Source: Campylobacterales bacterium
Lineage (GTDB): Bacteria > Campylobacterota > Campylobacteria > Campylobacterales > JALSKU01
Length of the DNA: 55,730 nt
Direction of reading: 5' to 3'
Assembly: GCA_027065125.1 (NCBI GenBank)
Contig: JAMOOV010000046.1
Span: 1-55,730 of the forward strand
Position 1 is the first letter of the stretch. The number at the start of each line of letters is the position of its first letter. This document shows, in pieces, positions 18,812 to 28,729 of the stretch. Position numbers and translations under genes: made by a program. The notes beneath the pieces are model-generated. The model was not told the origin of the DNA. It did not search any database and saw only the letters and a program-made list of their open reading frames with translations.

Positions 18812-19050
18812 GTAGTAATATACTTGCTATGATGCTCGGAGTTTCTACATTTCTTGGAGCATTAGGTCTTTTAGCTCTTTTGTGGGGTTTAAGAACAGGA
18901 CAGTTTGATGATCAGGAAAAGTTTCTTGAAAGTGCTAAATATGATACAGAAGAAGAATTAAAAGATGCAATTGCTTTAGAAAAAAGAAAAAAAAAGATAA
19001 TACAAAAAAAGAAGAAAAAAGAGGAGAAAAATTATTCTCCTCCTGATTGA
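18808..19050 (+). CDS. ccoS: cbb3-type cytochrome oxidase assembly protein CcoS
   Basis: This 80-residue protein has one transmembrane helix (about 8-28), the ALLWGLRTGQFDDQEKFL sequence typical of CcoS, and a lysine-rich cytoplasmic tail ending in SPPD. CcoS is needed for cofactor insertion into cbb3 oxidase. It overlaps ccoI by four bases. The A-rich codons of the Lys tail and the last codons double as the T-tract and hairpin of the opposing cytochrome gene's terminator. Confidence 0.9.
   Translation: MSSNILAMMLGVSTFLGALGLLALLWGLRTGQFDDQEKFLESAKYDTEEELKDAIALEKRKKKIIQKKKKKEEKNYSPPD
19001..19042 (-). terminator. Intrinsic terminator of the cytochrome c gene, embedded in ccoS
   Basis: A perfect 8-bp stem GAGGAGAA/TTCTCCTC (19021-19028 with 19035-19042, six-base loop) is followed on the minus strand by TTTTTTCTTC and a further T7. 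This is a complete Rho-independent terminator for 19051-19350. On the plus strand no T-run follows the stem. The whole element lies inside the ccoS coding sequence. Confidence 0.75.
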
Positions 19051-19350
19051 TTACTTGATACCAGCTATATATTCAGAAACCGCTTTTATATCGGCATCAC
19101 TGTAAGTAGCTACTTGACCTTTCATAACACCTTTCATAGCTCTACCGTATGTTCCGGCTTTATAGCCCTCAAGAGCTTTTGCTATCTTATCAGCTGACCA
19201 ACCTTTTACTACTTTTGATGCACCAAGAGCTTTTTTACCAAAATCAGCTCCGTGGCATCCCAAACATTTTGCAGCCAAAGCTTTTCCGTCAGCAGCCATC
19301 AATGATAAAGCACCGGCAGTTATTAAAGCAACAATTGTTAATTTTTTCAT
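19051..19350 (-). CDS. Periplasmic class I c-type cytochrome (c553-like)
   Basis: This 99-residue precursor has a signal peptide of about 20 residues (KKLTIVALITAGALSLMAA), then the haem motif C29-L-G-C32-H33 and a likely axial Met near 72-76 (AMKGVMKGQ). The mature protein of about 79 residues is a small monohaem electron carrier, probably feeding the cbb3 oxidase whose assembly genes face it. A c553 gene occupies the same place in Campylobacter. AAAGGAGA lies just before the ATG. The stop abuts the ccoS stop tail to tail with no gap. Confidence 0.92.
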   Translation of the reverse strand: MKKLTIVALITAGALSLMAADGKALAAKCLGCHGADFGKKALGASKVVKGWSADKIAKALEGYKAGTYGRAMKGVMKGQVATYSDADIKAVSEYIAGIK

Positions 19351-19487
19351 ATAATCTCCTTTAATTTAGTTTTATAATTATATCTATTTTTTCTTTATAA
19401 AAGCTTATTTTTTAAAGTAAGCTTTATGAACTTATGTGTTAGTATATATTTTTTTAATATAATAAAAAAAATATTTTAAGGTTGGAA

Positions 19488-20213
19488 ATGAAAAAGAGTT
19501 CTCTTTTGTTATTGATATTTATATTTCCCATTATACTTTTAGCCGAAGATTCGAAATGTGCAGAGGGAAATTATCTTGTTTTTCAAAAAGAAAATAATCA
19601 TACTATAAATTCGCTACAAAAGATTTTACAAAAAAATCCCAATGATATGGAGTGCTTGGTGAAACTTATCAATCTTTATCTTAAAGAAGGAAAAGTATCT
19701 AAAGGTTTTGAGCTTTTAATTCGTGCATATAAAAAAGACCCTGATTTTATAAAAACTAAAAAAATTTATAAAATAGTTCATGTAGCTCAATATATAACAC
19801 GGTTAAAACAAAAAGCAAAAGAAACAAACAGTTCTAAGTATTGGAATTTGCTCGGGTTGAATTATTATAAAATGGGGTTTTTTAAAGAGGCTATAAAATG
19901 CTACAGGAACAGTTTAAAAGTGAATGCCGATCAAATAGAGCCTAAACTAAATCTTGCAATTGCTCTTTCAAGAGTGGGGCAAAAATATATGGCAATTGAA
20001 GAATTAAGTGATATTATAAAAAAAGATAAAAACAATTTCTATGCCTATTATTATGCCGGTAAAATACTTGAGTATCAAATAGGAGATAAAGATAAAGCAA
20101 AAAGATATTTGCAAAAAGCCAAAATACTCTGTAAAGCGGAAAAATCTAAATTTTCTAAAAAGATGTATGAACTGTATATGAAAGATTTAGATAGTGAAAC
20201 GGAAAAAAAGTAG
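19488..20213 (+). CDS. Secreted TPR-repeat protein
   Basis: The 241-residue protein starts at ATG 19488, with AAGG eight bases upstream; a TTG two codons earlier is less likely. A signal peptide is visible (KKSSLLLLIFIFPIILLAED) with an Ala-x cleavage and no lipobox Cys. At least four TPR-like helix pairs follow: NDMECLVKLINLYLKEGK, SKYWNLLGLNYYKMGFFKEAIKCYRNSL, EPKLNLAIALSRVGQKYMAIEEL and FYAYYYAGKILEYQIGDKDKAKRYL. It is probably a periplasmic scaffold protein. It overlaps gmhB by 20 bases and may form an operon with the heptose genes. Confidence 0.75.
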   Translation: MKKSSLLLLIFIFPIILLAEDSKCAEGNYLVFQKENNHTINSLQKILQKNPNDMECLVKLINLYLKEGKVSKGFELLIRAYKKDPDFIKTKKIYKIVHVAQYITRLKQKAKETNSSKYWNLLGLNYYKMGFFKEAIKCYRNSLKVNADQIEPKLNLAIALSRVGQKYMAIEELSDIIKKDKNNFYAYYYAGKILEYQIGDKDKAKRYLQKAKILCKAEKSKFSKKMYELYMKDLDSETEKK

Positions 20214-20715
20214 AGCGATATTTCTCGATAGAGACGGTGTGATAAATGAAGATGGAGGATATGTTTATAAGATAGATGATTTTGTCTTTAAAAGTGAGAT
20301 TTTTAATGTTCTGAAAAAGCTACAAGAATTAGGCTATATTTTGATAATAGTTACCAACCAATCCGGTATAGGCAGAGGATACTATACGAAAGAGGATTTT
20401 TTAAAGCTAACATCTTTTATGGTTGAAGAGTTTAAGACAAGAGGTATAAATATAGCCAAAGTTTACTACTGTCCTCACAAACCGGAAGATAACTGCGAGT
20501 GTAGAAAGCCAAAAAACGGGATGCTTGAAGAGGCTATAAATGAATTTAATATAGATCCAAAATCATCTTGGATGATAGGCGATAAACTGAGCGATATCGA
20601 GGCGGCGAACAGAAGCGGCATTGAAAATACTATTTTAATTTCCGAGGATAAAAGTCAAAAAACTAAATTTTGCACTAATAGTATTTATGATATAATAAAT
20701 ATCATAAAATATTAG
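20194..20715 (+). CDS. gmhB: D-glycero-beta-D-manno-heptose-1,7-bisphosphate 7-phosphatase
   Basis: This 173-residue HAD-family phosphatase shows the DRDGVINEDGGYV motif I (nucleophile and acid/base Asp), VTNQSGIGRGYY motif II, a zinc module CPHKPEDNCECRKPKNGM, and GDKLSDIEAA motif IV. It removes the 7-phosphate in the ADP-heptose pathway. Translation starts at GTG 20194, inside the end of the TPR gene, which is the only plausible start before the catalytic motif. The following genes hldD, hldE and gmhA complete the pathway. Confidence 0.94.
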   Translation: MKRKKSRAIFLDRDGVINEDGGYVYKIDDFVFKSEIFNVLKKLQELGYILIIVTNQSGIGRGYYTKEDFLKLTSFMVEEFKTRGINIAKVYYCPHKPEDNCECRKPKNGMLEEAINEFNIDPKSSWMIGDKLSDIEAANRSGIENTILISEDKSQKTKFCTNSIYDIINIIKY

Positions 20716-20723
20716 GAATAATT

Positions 20724-21725
20724 ATGTGTTATAGTGACATAAACTTCAACGATAAAACAGTACTGATAACAGGCGGAGCGGGTTTTATAGGCAGTAATTT
20801 GGCTTTTTATTTTCAAGAGAACTATCCTGATTGCGAAGTGGTGATTTTTGACAAGTTTAGAAGTAGTGAAACATTTGACAATGGCAATCTTAAAAGCTTT
20901 GGTCATTTTAAAAATCTATTGGGTTTTAAAGGTATAGTTGTAAGCGGAGATATAACTGATAAAGAGGATTTGAAAAGATTAAATGAATATAAGTTTGATT
21001 ATATTTTTCATGAGGCGGCCATCAGTGATACTACCGTGGGTGATCAAAAGATTATGATAGATACCAATGTAAATGCTTTTGTCGATCTGCTTGAAATGGC
21101 AAAACAGATGAAAGCCTCCATGGTATATGCAAGTTCCGCCGCCACTTATGGGGATAGCGATATTTTCAAAGTGGGGTATGAAAAGCCAAATAATGTGTAC
21201 GGTTTTAGTAAGCTTATGATGGATAATATAGCTAAAAAATATATGCAAGGGAGTGATATCTCTATAGTCGGTTTAAGGTATTTTAATGTTTACGGTGAGA
21301 GAGAATTTTTTAAAAATAAAACAGCCTCTATGGTTTTACAATTTGGACTTCAACTATTAAGAGGAGAGAGTGCAAAACTTTTTGTGGGTAGTGACAAGAT
21401 AAAGAGAGATTTTATCTATGTGGAGGATGTCATTCAAGCCAATATAAAAGCTTGTAAGTCAAGAAAAAATGGGATCTATAATGTCGGAACGGGAGAGGCA
21501 AGAAGTTTTCAAGATATAGTTGATACTTTAAAAAATGAGTTAAATATAAAAAAAGAAGATGTGTGTATACTAAATCCCTATGAAAAACAGTATCAATTTT
21601 TTACCGAAGCTGACATATCAGATACAAGAAAGTTTTTAGAATATAATCCTCGATTTAGTCTGGAAAAAGGTATAAGATCTTATATACCGGAAATTAAAAG
21701 AATATACAAACATGAACAAGCTTAA
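20724..21725 (+). CDS. hldD: ADP-L-glycero-D-manno-heptose 6-epimerase
   Basis: This 333-residue extended SDR protein has the NAD(P)-binding TGGAGFIGSN loop near residue 16, the catalytic Y-x3-K in NVYGFSKLMMD, and the ASSAATYGD segment. LRYFNVYGEREFFKNKTASM is characteristic of HldD. It converts ADP-D-glycero-D-manno-heptose to the L-glycero form used in LPS core. TAGGA lies seven bases before the ATG. It overlaps hldE by 14 bases. Confidence 0.94.
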   Translation: MCYSDINFNDKTVLITGGAGFIGSNLAFYFQENYPDCEVVIFDKFRSSETFDNGNLKSFGHFKNLLGFKGIVVSGDITDKEDLKRLNEYKFDYIFHEAAISDTTVGDQKIMIDTNVNAFVDLLEMAKQMKASMVYASSAATYGDSDIFKVGYEKPNNVYGFSKLMMDNIAKKYMQGSDISIVGLRYFNVYGEREFFKNKTASMVLQFGLQLLRGESAKLFVGSDKIKRDFIYVEDVIQANIKACKSRKNGIYNVGTGEARSFQDIVDTLKNELNIKKEDVCILNPYEKQYQFFTEADISDTRKFLEYNPRFSLEKGIRSYIPEIKRIYKHEQA

Positions 21726-23130
21726 AAATTTTATCCCTCATATCTTGGTTGTCGGAGATTTGATGTGTGATCACTATCTTTTTGGTAAAGTTGATAGGAT
21801 TTCTCCTGAGGCTCCGGTGCAAGTTGTTGAGGTTAAGAAAGAAAAGAGTCTTCTTGGTGGTGCAGGAAATGTTGTCAATAATCTTCTATCCCTTGGTGCA
21901 AAAGTTAGTGTAGCAAGTGTAATAGGCGATGATGAAAACGGTTTGTGGGTTAAGGAGAGATTGCAGAGTAAAGCTATAGATATCTCTCTTGTCTTAGAAG
22001 AGAAAGGAAGATATACCTCTAAAAAAACAAGAGTCATTTCTTCAAACCAACAGATAGTCAGATTTGATAAAGAGAGTAAAAATAGTATATTAAAAGATAG
22101 CGAAGATAAGATTGTCAGTAATTTAAAAGAAGATTATGATCTTATTTTACTGTCGGATTATGCAAAAGGTGTATTGACTGATAGGCTGACAAAAAAGATT
22201 ATTTTTTTTGCGAATGAGAAAAATATCCCTGTTTTTATAGATCCTAAAGATAGAGATTATAGTAAATATAGTGGAGCCACTCTTGTAACACCAAACAAAA
22301 AAGAGGCAGAACTTGCGATAAACTTAGAGATAAAAGATGATATGTCTTTGAAAAAAGCCGGTTTTGAACTAAAAGAGAGATATGATCTAAAAAGTGTCAT
22401 TATAACACTTGGTGAACAGGGTATGGCGATATTTGAGAATGATATGCTAAAGATACCGACGGTTGCAAAAGAGGTATATGATGTAACCGGTGCAGGTGAT
22501 ACCGTGCTTGCTACATTGGGATATGGAGTAGCTTGCGGACTTAGTTTGAGCGATGCTGCAAAACTTGCCAATCTTGCTGCGGGAGTAGTTGTAGGCAAGG
22601 TTGGAAGTGCTACGGCCACTTTGGCCGAAATTGAAGAGTATAAAAAATCTCTCCATAAAGAAAATAGTGAAGAGTTGATAAAGAGTTTTTCTGAGATAGA
22701 AAGTATAGTCAAATCATTAAAAGAGAAGAATAAAAAGATAATTTTTACAAATGGTTGTTTTGATATACTTCATTTAGGACATGTTAAATACCTTGAGGCT
22801 TCAAAAAAGATGGGTGATGTTTTGATAGTAGGGGTCAATAGCGACGAGTCTGTCAAAAGATTGAAAGGTAAAGATAGACCGATAAATCCGGAGTTTGATA
22901 GAGCATATCTTTTATCTGCTCTTGAATGTGTGGATTATACCGTGATTTTTGATGAGGACACTCCGTATGAGCTTATAAAGATAGTAAAACCTGATGCTTT
23001 AGTTAAAGGCGGAGACTATAGGTATAAAAATGTTGTCGGTAGCGATATAGCAAAAGAGGTTAGATTTGTGGATTTTGTTGAAGGAAAAAGTACAACTAAA
23101 GTTATAGGCAAGATAGGAAAAAATAGATGA
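21712..23130 (+). CDS. hldE: Bifunctional heptose-7-phosphate kinase / heptose-1-phosphate adenylyltransferase
   Basis: This 472-residue fusion has a PfkB-type kinase domain (about 1-320) with [25 protein letters not shown] and the [13 protein letters not shown] catalytic loop. An adenylyltransferase domain (about 335-472) follows, with [18 protein letters not shown] (HxGH) and [14 protein letters not shown]. It performs steps 2 and 4 of ADP-heptose synthesis. ADP-heptose and its precursor are also known host ALPK1 ligands; relevance here depends on lifestyle. It overlaps gmhA by four bases. Confidence 0.95.
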   Translation: MNKLKNFIPHILVVGDLMCDHYLFGKVDRISPEAPVQVVEVKKEKSLLGGAGNVVNNLLSLGAKVSVASVIGDDENGLWVKERLQSKAIDISLVLEEKGRYTSKKTRVISSNQQIVRFDKESKNSILKDSEDKIVSNLKEDYDLILLSDYAKGVLTDRLTKKIIFFANEKNIPVFIDPKDRDYSKYSGATLVTPNKKEAELAINLEIKDDMSLKKAGFELKERYDLKSVIITLGEQGMAIFENDMLKIPTVAKEVYDVTGAGDTVLATLGYGVACGLSLSDAAKLANLAAGVVVGKVGSATATLAEIEEYKKSLHKENSEELIKSFSEIESIVKSLKEKNKKIIFTNGCFDILHLGHVKYLEASKKMGDVLIVGVNSDESVKRLKGKDRPINPEFDRAYLLSALECVDYTVIFDEDTPYELIKIVKPDALVKGGDYRYKNVVGSDIAKEVRFVDFVEGKSTTKVIGKIGKNR

Positions 23131-23696
23131 TACAGATGATAAATGAAGAGATATTGGGACATATTCAAACAGTACAAAAGACTTTAGATGAGCTTCAAAG
23201 CTATATTTATACGGCTTGTATTATATCTACTGAGTGTTTGAAAAACGGAGGAAAGATATTGCTTTTTGGTAATGGCGGAAGTGCGGCGGATGCTCAACAT
23301 ATCGCAGCAGAATTAACCGGAAGGTATAAAACGGAACGAAAAGGACTTCCGGCTATCGCTCTTACTACCGATACTTCGGCTTTGACAGCTATAGGAAACG
23401 ACTTTGGTTATGATAAAATCTTTGAAAGACAGGTTGGAGCTTTGGCAAATAAAGGGGATGTGCTTATCGGTATATCCACAAGTGGTAATAGTGTAAATGT
23501 GATAAAAGCTTTATCTCTTGGAAAAGAGCTTGGTTGTAAAACTATAGGTCTTAGTGGCAGAGGTGGTGGAGAAATGAATAAAGTTTGCAATCTAAATATT
23601 ATAGTTCCCTCAGACAATACCCCAAGAATTCAAGAGATGCACATCATGATAGGGCATATTATTTGCCAAGCGATAGACAATACTTTTCTATCTTAA
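23127..23696 (+). CDS. gmhA: Phosphoheptose isomerase
   Basis: This 189-residue SIS-domain protein converts sedoheptulose-7-phosphate to D-glycero-D-manno-heptose-7-phosphate. [23 protein letters not shown] and [15 protein letters not shown] are the sugar-phosphate-binding loops, and the His and Glu residues for the zinc site are present ([16 protein letters not shown]). The ATG lies in an ATGA overlap with hldE; a second ATG four codons later is possible. The end overlaps the convergent glycosyltransferase by nine bases, marking the boundary of the O-antigen locus. Confidence 0.95.
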   Translation: MIQMINEEILGHIQTVQKTLDELQSYIYTACIISTECLKNGGKILLFGNGGSAADAQHIAAELTGRYKTERKGLPAIALTTDTSALTAIGNDFGYDKIFERQVGALANKGDVLIGISTSGNSVNVIKALSLGKELGCKTIGLSGRGGGEMNKVCNLNIIVPSDNTPRIQEMHIMIGHIICQAIDNTFLS

Positions 23697-24701
23697 AAAA
23701 CCCTTAATAAAATTACCGATTCTAAAGCCAAAATATTTTAAAAGATCGTCTATGTGTCTTGCTCTCATCATTCTTTTTGAATAAATTTTAGCATTTGGAG
23801 TAAAGTCATATTCTTTTGAACTGTTTACAATTTCGCAGATCATATTTAAGAGATTATACTCATATATAACTCTTCTTCTTGCCTCTTTTACCGCTTCAAA
23901 TCGTCTTTCGTACTCTCCCGGAGTTGAAATGATCTTTTTGATTTTTTCTATGGAGCCTTTAGGATCATCTATGTCGATAGTGATAAGGCTATCTTTTGGA
24001 AAGTAATCATAAACATTCGGGCATCCGCAATATATAGGAACACAAAAACCCAAAAAAGCATCAGCAAGTTTTTCACTCCACATATGCTTTTCTATATGAT
24101 TTTCTATAACTACATGAAATTCATAATCATCTATGGCTTCATATTTTTTCTTTACAAATTCAAAACCTCTTCCATATCTATCAAGCTCTGGTATCTCTTG
24201 TTGCATAAGAAGTGTAAAATCGTATCTTTTTCTATGCATTGTGTGTCCCTCTTTTTTGTCGGAGCATATAGTGGAAATTTTTTTAGTTTTCGGTAAAAAA
24301 TCATCTTTTACTATATCGTCAAAATGTTTTCCATATAGCCAATAAATCCCCGTTTGACTTCTTTTTGCATTTGGATGAGGTAAGACTTTTTCATTATGAT
24401 TTGTTATGAGATATTTAAACTGTCCGGCATAACCTTTGCCATATCTTGCTATAGAGCTCGGTTCGCTCGTAACAAGTATAGTGTTTTCTTTCGGGCATTT
24501 TAAATGCTCTACTCCTCCAGGTAGCATATTTGGTATATTGTCAAATGCTACATACCAGTCGTACTCTTCGATGGTCGGATCATAAACAAATTTACAGTTT
24601 TTCCATATATTTTCATTATGCGGAGAGAGGTAAATATATAAAGATATTGCTTGTTTAGTAGAGCCTCTTGTTACGAATTTGATTATTTTATAGTTTTGCA
24701 T
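23688..24701 (-). CDS. GT10 (alpha-1,3-fucosyltransferase-like) glycosyltransferase
   Basis: This 337-residue protein carries the C-terminal GT10 signature: [20 protein letters not shown] and then [30 protein letters not shown]10 enzymes normally transfer fucose from GDP-fucose to GlcNAc-containing acceptors. No GDP-fucose genes are in the window, so the donor may be made elsewhere or may be another sugar. It is the last gene of the minus-strand LPS locus and overlaps rfbC by 14 bases. Its 3' end overlaps convergent gmhA. Confidence 0.8.
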   Translation of the reverse strand: MQNYKIIKFVTRGSTKQAISLYIYLSPHNENIWKNCKFVYDPTIEEYDWYVAFDNIPNMLPGGVEHLKCPKENTILVTSEPSSIARYGKGYAGQFKYLITNHNEKVLPHPNAKRSQTGIYWLYGKHFDDIVKDDFLPKTKKISTICSDKKEGHTMHRKRYDFTLLMQQEIPELDRYGRGFEFVKKKYEAIDDYEFHVVIENHIEKHMWSEKLADAFLGFCVPIYCGCPNVYDYFPKDSLITIDIDDPKGSIEKIKKIISTPGEYERRFEAVKEARRRVIYEYNLLNMICEIVNSSKEYDFTPNAKIYSKRMMRARHIDDLLKYFGFRIGNFIKGFLR

Positions 24702-25248
24702 TTTTTTCTCCCATATGTTTAAAATTTGGCAATGATATATCTTTTTTTGAAAGTATTAGTTTGCTTTTAGGCAATTTCCAATCTATAAAAAGTTTTTCAT
24801 CATTAAATACTATGCCTCTTTCATGTTCTTTGGAGTAATAGTTGTCAACTTTATAAGAGAGTATGCACTCTTCACTAAGTACAACAAATCCGTGAGCAAA
24901 TCCTTTTGGAATAAGAAGCTGTTTTTTATTGTTTTCATTTAGTTCTACAGATATATGCTTCCCATAGGTAGGAGAATTTTTCCTTATATCTACTGCTACA
25001 TCAAGAACTTTTCCTTTTATAACTCTAACAAGTTTTGTTTGAGCATATGGCTCTATTTGATAGTGAAGACCTCTTAAAACCCCATAGGATGATTTTGATT
25101 CATTATCTTGACAAAAATTTAATTTGTATCCTAAAAATTTTTCCAATTCATCTTGTCTAAAAGATTCAAAAAAATATCCTCTTTCATCGTAAAAGATTTT
25201 TGGTTTGATTATAATAACACCATCAATATTTGTTGTTTCAAATTCCAT
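24688..25248 (-). CDS. rfbC: dTDP-4-dehydrorhamnose 3,5-epimerase (RmlC)
   Basis: This 186-residue cupin has [36 protein letters not shown] with the catalytic His, and [21 protein letters not shown]. These are hallmarks of RmlC, which epimerises C3 and C5 of dTDP-4-keto-6-deoxyglucose. It overlaps rfbA by 11 bases. With RmlA and RmlB in the same locus it would yield dTDP-4-keto-L-rhamnose. Confidence 0.93.
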   Translation of the reverse strand: MEFETTNIDGVIIIKPKIFYDERGYFFESFRQDELEKFLGYKLNFCQDNESKSSYGVLRGLHYQIEPYAQTKLVRVIKGKVLDVAVDIRKNSPTYGKHISVELNENNKKQLLIPKGFAHGFVVLSEECILSYKVDNYYSKEHERGIVFNDEKLFIDWKLPKSKLILSKKDISLPNFKHMGEKNAKL

Positions 25249-26131
25249 ATATTTTCCCCTGTTTAGCTCTATTGATTAGATATTGACCATATTGATTTTT
25301 GCTTAGAGGTTTTGCAAGATCCAAAAGAGTTTCTTTTGGTATATATCCCATTTCATAAGCTATCTCTTCAATACATGCGATTTTTAAGCCCTGTCTTTTT
25401 TCTATGGTTTGTATAAAAAGACTTGCTTCAAGTAAACTTTCATGGGTGCCTGTATCGAGCCAAGCATATCCTCTACCCATTAATTTTATTTGTAATCTTT
25501 TTTCATTTAGATATAGTTCGTTTAAGGTTGTTATCTCAAGTTCTCCCCTTTGGCTTGGTTTTATCTTTTTTGCTTTTTGTATAACATCGTTAGGATAGTA
25601 GTATAATCCTACTATGGCATAGTTGCTTTTTGGATTTTTAGGTTTTTCTTCTATGTTTAATACATTTCTGTATTTATCAAACTCTACAACTCCGTATCTT
25701 TGGGGATCTTTAACATAGTATCCAAATATGACAGCTTTTTTTTGATTTTGCACATCTTTTACTGATTGTAAAAGCAAAGAGGTTAATCCATGTCCATAAA
25801 ATATATTGTCCCCAAGTACTAAACTGACATCATCTTTTCCGATAAATTCTTCTCCTATGATAAAAGCTTCTGCTATGCCGTTTGGTCGATGTTGTTCTTT
25901 ATAAGATATATTTAATCCTATTTTTTTACCATTGCCTAAAAGATGCTTAAATCGAGGTATGTCTATCGGGGTAGATATGATTAGTATCTCTTTTATTCCG
26001 GATAGCATCAAAACCGATAAAGGATAATATATCATAGGTTTGTCATAGATGGGTACTAATTGTTTGCTTATACTTTTTGTAATCGGATAAAGTCTTGTTC
26101 CGCTTCCTCCGGCTAAGATAATACCTTTCAA
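25238..26131 (-). CDS. rfbA: Glucose-1-phosphate thymidylyltransferase (RmlA)
   Basis: This 297-residue nucleotidyltransferase starts with [24 protein letters not shown] and contains the [26 protein letters not shown] and [16 protein letters not shown] blocks of RmlA. It makes dTDP-glucose from dTTP and glucose-1-phosphate, the first step of dTDP-deoxysugar synthesis. It overlaps its upstream neighbour by four bases and rfbC by 11. Confidence 0.95.
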   Translation of the reverse strand: MKGIILAGGSGTRLYPITKSISKQLVPIYDKPMIYYPLSVLMLSGIKEILIISTPIDIPRFKHLLGNGKKIGLNISYKEQHRPNGIAEAFIIGEEFIGKDDVSLVLGDNIFYGHGLTSLLLQSVKDVQNQKKAVIFGYYVKDPQRYGVVEFDKYRNVLNIEEKPKNPKSNYAIVGLYYYPNDVIQKAKKIKPSQRGELEITTLNELYLNEKRLQIKLMGRGYAWLDTGTHESLLEASLFIQTIEKRQGLKIACIEEIAYEMGYIPKETLLDLAKPLSKNQYGQYLINRAKQGKIYGI

Positions 26132-26706
26132 TTTGTGTCCTTATTGTAAAATTTTTCTATAAAATCATCTATTTTATTGCTTAAAATAAGATCGAAATTT
26201 TCCTCTATCTTTTTTATATCCCAATCCCACCATTTGATTTTTAATAATTTGTCTATTTGTTTTTGATTAAATCTAAATTTTATATGTTTTGCAGGGTTTC
26301 CGGCAACTATTTCATAGGGTTTGACATCTTTTGTAACTACTGCTCTTGCACCTATGACTGCTCCGTCACCGATGGTAACTCCAGATAGTATAAAGGCACC
26401 ATCCCCTATCCATACATCGTTCCCTACAATTACCTTTCCTTTAGTGGTAGAACACTCTTTGCATTTAAATTTTGCACTAAAATGGTATGAACTAACCCAA
26501 TCATAGTGATGTTCAGCTCCAGCATAAAATTTTACATTTGCAGCGATTGAGCAGAATTTGCCTATAGAAAGCATTCCTTTTTCCGCTATTACTGCAGGTT
26601 TTCCATAGGTATATTCTCCAATGTCGAAATTTTTATACTTTTTATTATCTTTCATATAATAAGGATGCTTTTTTTCTTTAATATATCTTTTTAATTTTTT
26701 AAACAT
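26128..26706 (-). CDS. Left-handed beta-helix acyltransferase (CatB/XAT-like)
   Basis: This 192-residue hexapeptide-repeat protein has repeats such as [33 protein letters not shown] and the closing [19 protein letters not shown] typical of xenobiotic/polysaccharide O-acetyltransferases. An [13 protein letters not shown] segment holds the likely catalytic His. In this locus it probably O-acetylates, or N-acylates, a glycan or nucleotide sugar. The substrate is unknown. Confidence 0.82.
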   Translation of the reverse strand: MFKKLKRYIKEKKHPYYMKDNKKYKNFDIGEYTYGKPAVIAEKGMLSIGKFCSIAANVKFYAGAEHHYDWVSSYHFSAKFKCKECSTTKGKVIVGNDVWIGDGAFILSGVTIGDGAVIGARAVVTKDVKPYEIVAGNPAKHIKFRFNQKQIDKLLKIKWWDWDIKKIEENFDLILSNKIDDFIEKFYNKDTN

Positions 26707-26709
26707 AAT

Positions 26710-27702
26710 TTATCCTCTAAAGCCACATAAAGTTAAAATTTCTTTTGTTCTATTTCTATAAGAATATCCACTTTTTTCTGCTCTAATTTTACCATTTTTT
26801 GCTATTTTTTGAGCAAAATGCTTATCTTTTAATACCTTGTCAGATAACTCTTGTAGTTCATCCGGATTTTTATAAACCAATATCTCTTTATTAGGCTCAA
26901 AACACAACTCTATATCTTTTACATTATCATTTAAAAGGCAACTTCCGCAAGCTATAGCTTCAAAAGTTCTCATATTGACCATATTGATAATATTATTTTT
27001 TTGTGCAACATTTAAAGTTGCAATCGTCGAATTATAAATTTGTACCACTTTTTTTTGAGATATTTTTTTATTTGATATATTCCATTTATTTGATTTTGTA
27101 TTCAAGTTATTCCATTTTGCTCCGTAAATTTCTAAATGTTGATTTTTTAAATATGAAAATATTTCATCTCTTTCTTTGGTATATGAACCGACAAAATTTA
27201 TCGACATTTTCCTATCGATATTTAAATCTTTGTGCAGGTTTTCATCATAGCCGAATTGTAAAAAATGTCTATTTTCAAATCCTATATCTTGTGCAATTTG
27301 CATAAAAGCAGAATCGCTAAGAAATAGATGATCTAAGCTATCTATGTATATTTTTTTATCATTGTTAAATCTATCTCCAACCCAACCGGCCGTTACGATA
27401 TGTTTTTCTTTGCAAAAATTAAGCAAAGTAACATTTGTAAAGAATAAACCTATAAAAAATACCATATCCGGTTTAAAAGTTTTTATCTTTTTATTTAACC
27501 AATCAAGCTGTAGTAAAATTTCTCCATTTTTATCTTTTTTTAATTTTAATATAGCTTTTTTAATAGAACTTTTTATTGGCAATATATTTGTAAAAAAACT
27601 ATCCACAATGCAGTCATTTTGACGAAAACCATTTATCGTATGTTCTATCCATCCAAGATGATTTTTTTTACCTATGACTAAAATTTTAGTTTTTCTTGTC
27701 AC
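26710..27702 (-). CDS. CgeB-like family 1 glycosyltransferase
   Basis: This 330-residue GT-B protein has a C-terminal domain NMVNMRTFEAIACGSCLLNDNVKDI followed by ILVYKNPDELQELSDKVL, as in CgeB/Glyco_trans_1_2 proteins. The N-terminal half contains the KPDMVFFIGLFFTN Rossmann segment. It likely transfers a sugar in O-unit assembly at the inner membrane; donor and acceptor are unknown. It overlaps the upstream SGNH gene by four bases. A second member of the family lies at 33365-34342. Confidence 0.75.
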   Translation of the reverse strand: MTRKTKILVIGKKNHLGWIEHTINGFRQNDCIVDSFFTNILPIKSSIKKAILKLKKDKNGEILLQLDWLNKKIKTFKPDMVFFIGLFFTNVTLLNFCKEKHIVTAGWVGDRFNNDKKIYIDSLDHLFLSDSAFMQIAQDIGFENRHFLQFGYDENLHKDLNIDRKMSINFVGSYTKERDEIFSYLKNQHLEIYGAKWNNLNTKSNKWNISNKKISQKKVVQIYNSTIATLNVAQKNNIINMVNMRTFEAIACGSCLLNDNVKDIELCFEPNKEILVYKNPDELQELSDKVLKDKHFAQKIAKNGKIRAEKSGYSYRNRTKEILTLCGFRG

Positions 27703-28688
27703 TTTAACTTCTTGATTTGTTTTTTCATTTTTTTGATATAGTTATCTATATTTTTTTCAGTTAGTATTATACCAAAATCTATATTTTTGCCATTTATTTT
27801 TTCTGCTATCAGATTGCCAAGAGCGGGTTTCATATGGTTTGAGTCAAAAAAATTATTATGATTTTTTGTGTATTTATCTATAATCATAAAATTATAAACT
27901 TTTTTATACACAAAAACCAATTCTCTTAGCCACTTAAAATAATATTTAAAAAGTTTCTCTTTTTTGTAAATGGAAAGCTGATCTATGGTAACGGGTGTAG
28001 TAAAGATAATAAATTTGCTTTTAGAAAACTCCCTTCTTAATTTTTTCCAATATTCTATCAAGCTGTCGTCATATTGGTAATTTTTTATTTTTTTAAGAGT
28101 TTTTTTGATCTTTTTTTCTAAATCTTTGGTCGGTTTTGGATATTTGATATTGTTTCTTGTGTAATATGCATGAGTTATTTTAAAATTTTGTTTTATATTT
28201 TTTATTGAGTATCTCAAAATATCGTAATTATAAAGTAATTTATATCTATAAAATTTGGAACTACTTTTTTGTAAAAAGTTTTGTTTGGAATGTTTATTGG
28301 TTTGCTTATTGGTTCCGAAAAAATCAACTCCAAGGATAATTTTTTTTGGATTTTTTTGTGTAAGTTTGGCAAAAGTTTTGATAAAGTATTCATATTCATA
28401 GGGATACATACCGTTAGAGGCATAATTAAAAAGATTGAAATTAAAGTTATATTGATTTATAAAAGTTGTTCTACTGCTACCAAGCATAACACTTTCAAAT
28501 TGATTGTTTATAAAATATAAAAAATTAGTTTTTTGCTCTCTTTCATTAAAGTCTATCTGTTTATTGTTTAAAAAGTTTGAGTGGTTAAATGTCCAATATG
28601 GATCTATATAAAAATTTAGCATTGCTATAAGATTTATTGCTACAAGGGTTACTGTTGTAAAAAAAATAACATATTTTTTTGGATTCAT
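27699..28688 (-). CDS. SGNH-type partner of an MBOAT O-acyltransferase
   Basis: This 329-residue protein has an N-terminal membrane anchor (about 8-27) and an extracytoplasmic SGNH-like fold. The nucleophile is probably Ser in ESVMLGSSRTTF (about residue 72), and the Asp/His pair is in FFDSNHMKPALGNLI. Such proteins pair with MBOAT channels to O-acetylate alginate, peptidoglycan or LPS glycans. The MBOAT gene lies immediately upstream (41-base gap) on the same strand. The sequence is otherwise divergent and Lys/Phe/Tyr/Asn rich. Confidence 0.68.
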   Translation of the reverse strand: MNPKKYVIFFTTVTLVAINLIAMLNFYIDPYWTFNHSNFLNNKQIDFNEREQKTNFLYFINNQFESVMLGSSRTTFINQYNFNFNLFNYASNGMYPYEYEYFIKTFAKLTQKNPKKIILGVDFFGTNKQTNKHSKQNFLQKSSSKFYRYKLLYNYDILRYSIKNIKQNFKITHAYYTRNNIKYPKPTKDLEKKIKKTLKKIKNYQYDDSLIEYWKKLRREFSKSKFIIFTTPVTIDQLSIYKKEKLFKYYFKWLRELVFVYKKVYNFMIIDKYTKNHNNFFDSNHMKPALGNLIAEKINGKNIDFGIILTEKNIDNYIKKMKKQIKKLK

Positions 28689-28729
28689 TTGTTATCTCTT
28701 TGAAAAGTTAATAACATCGCTATAGCCTT

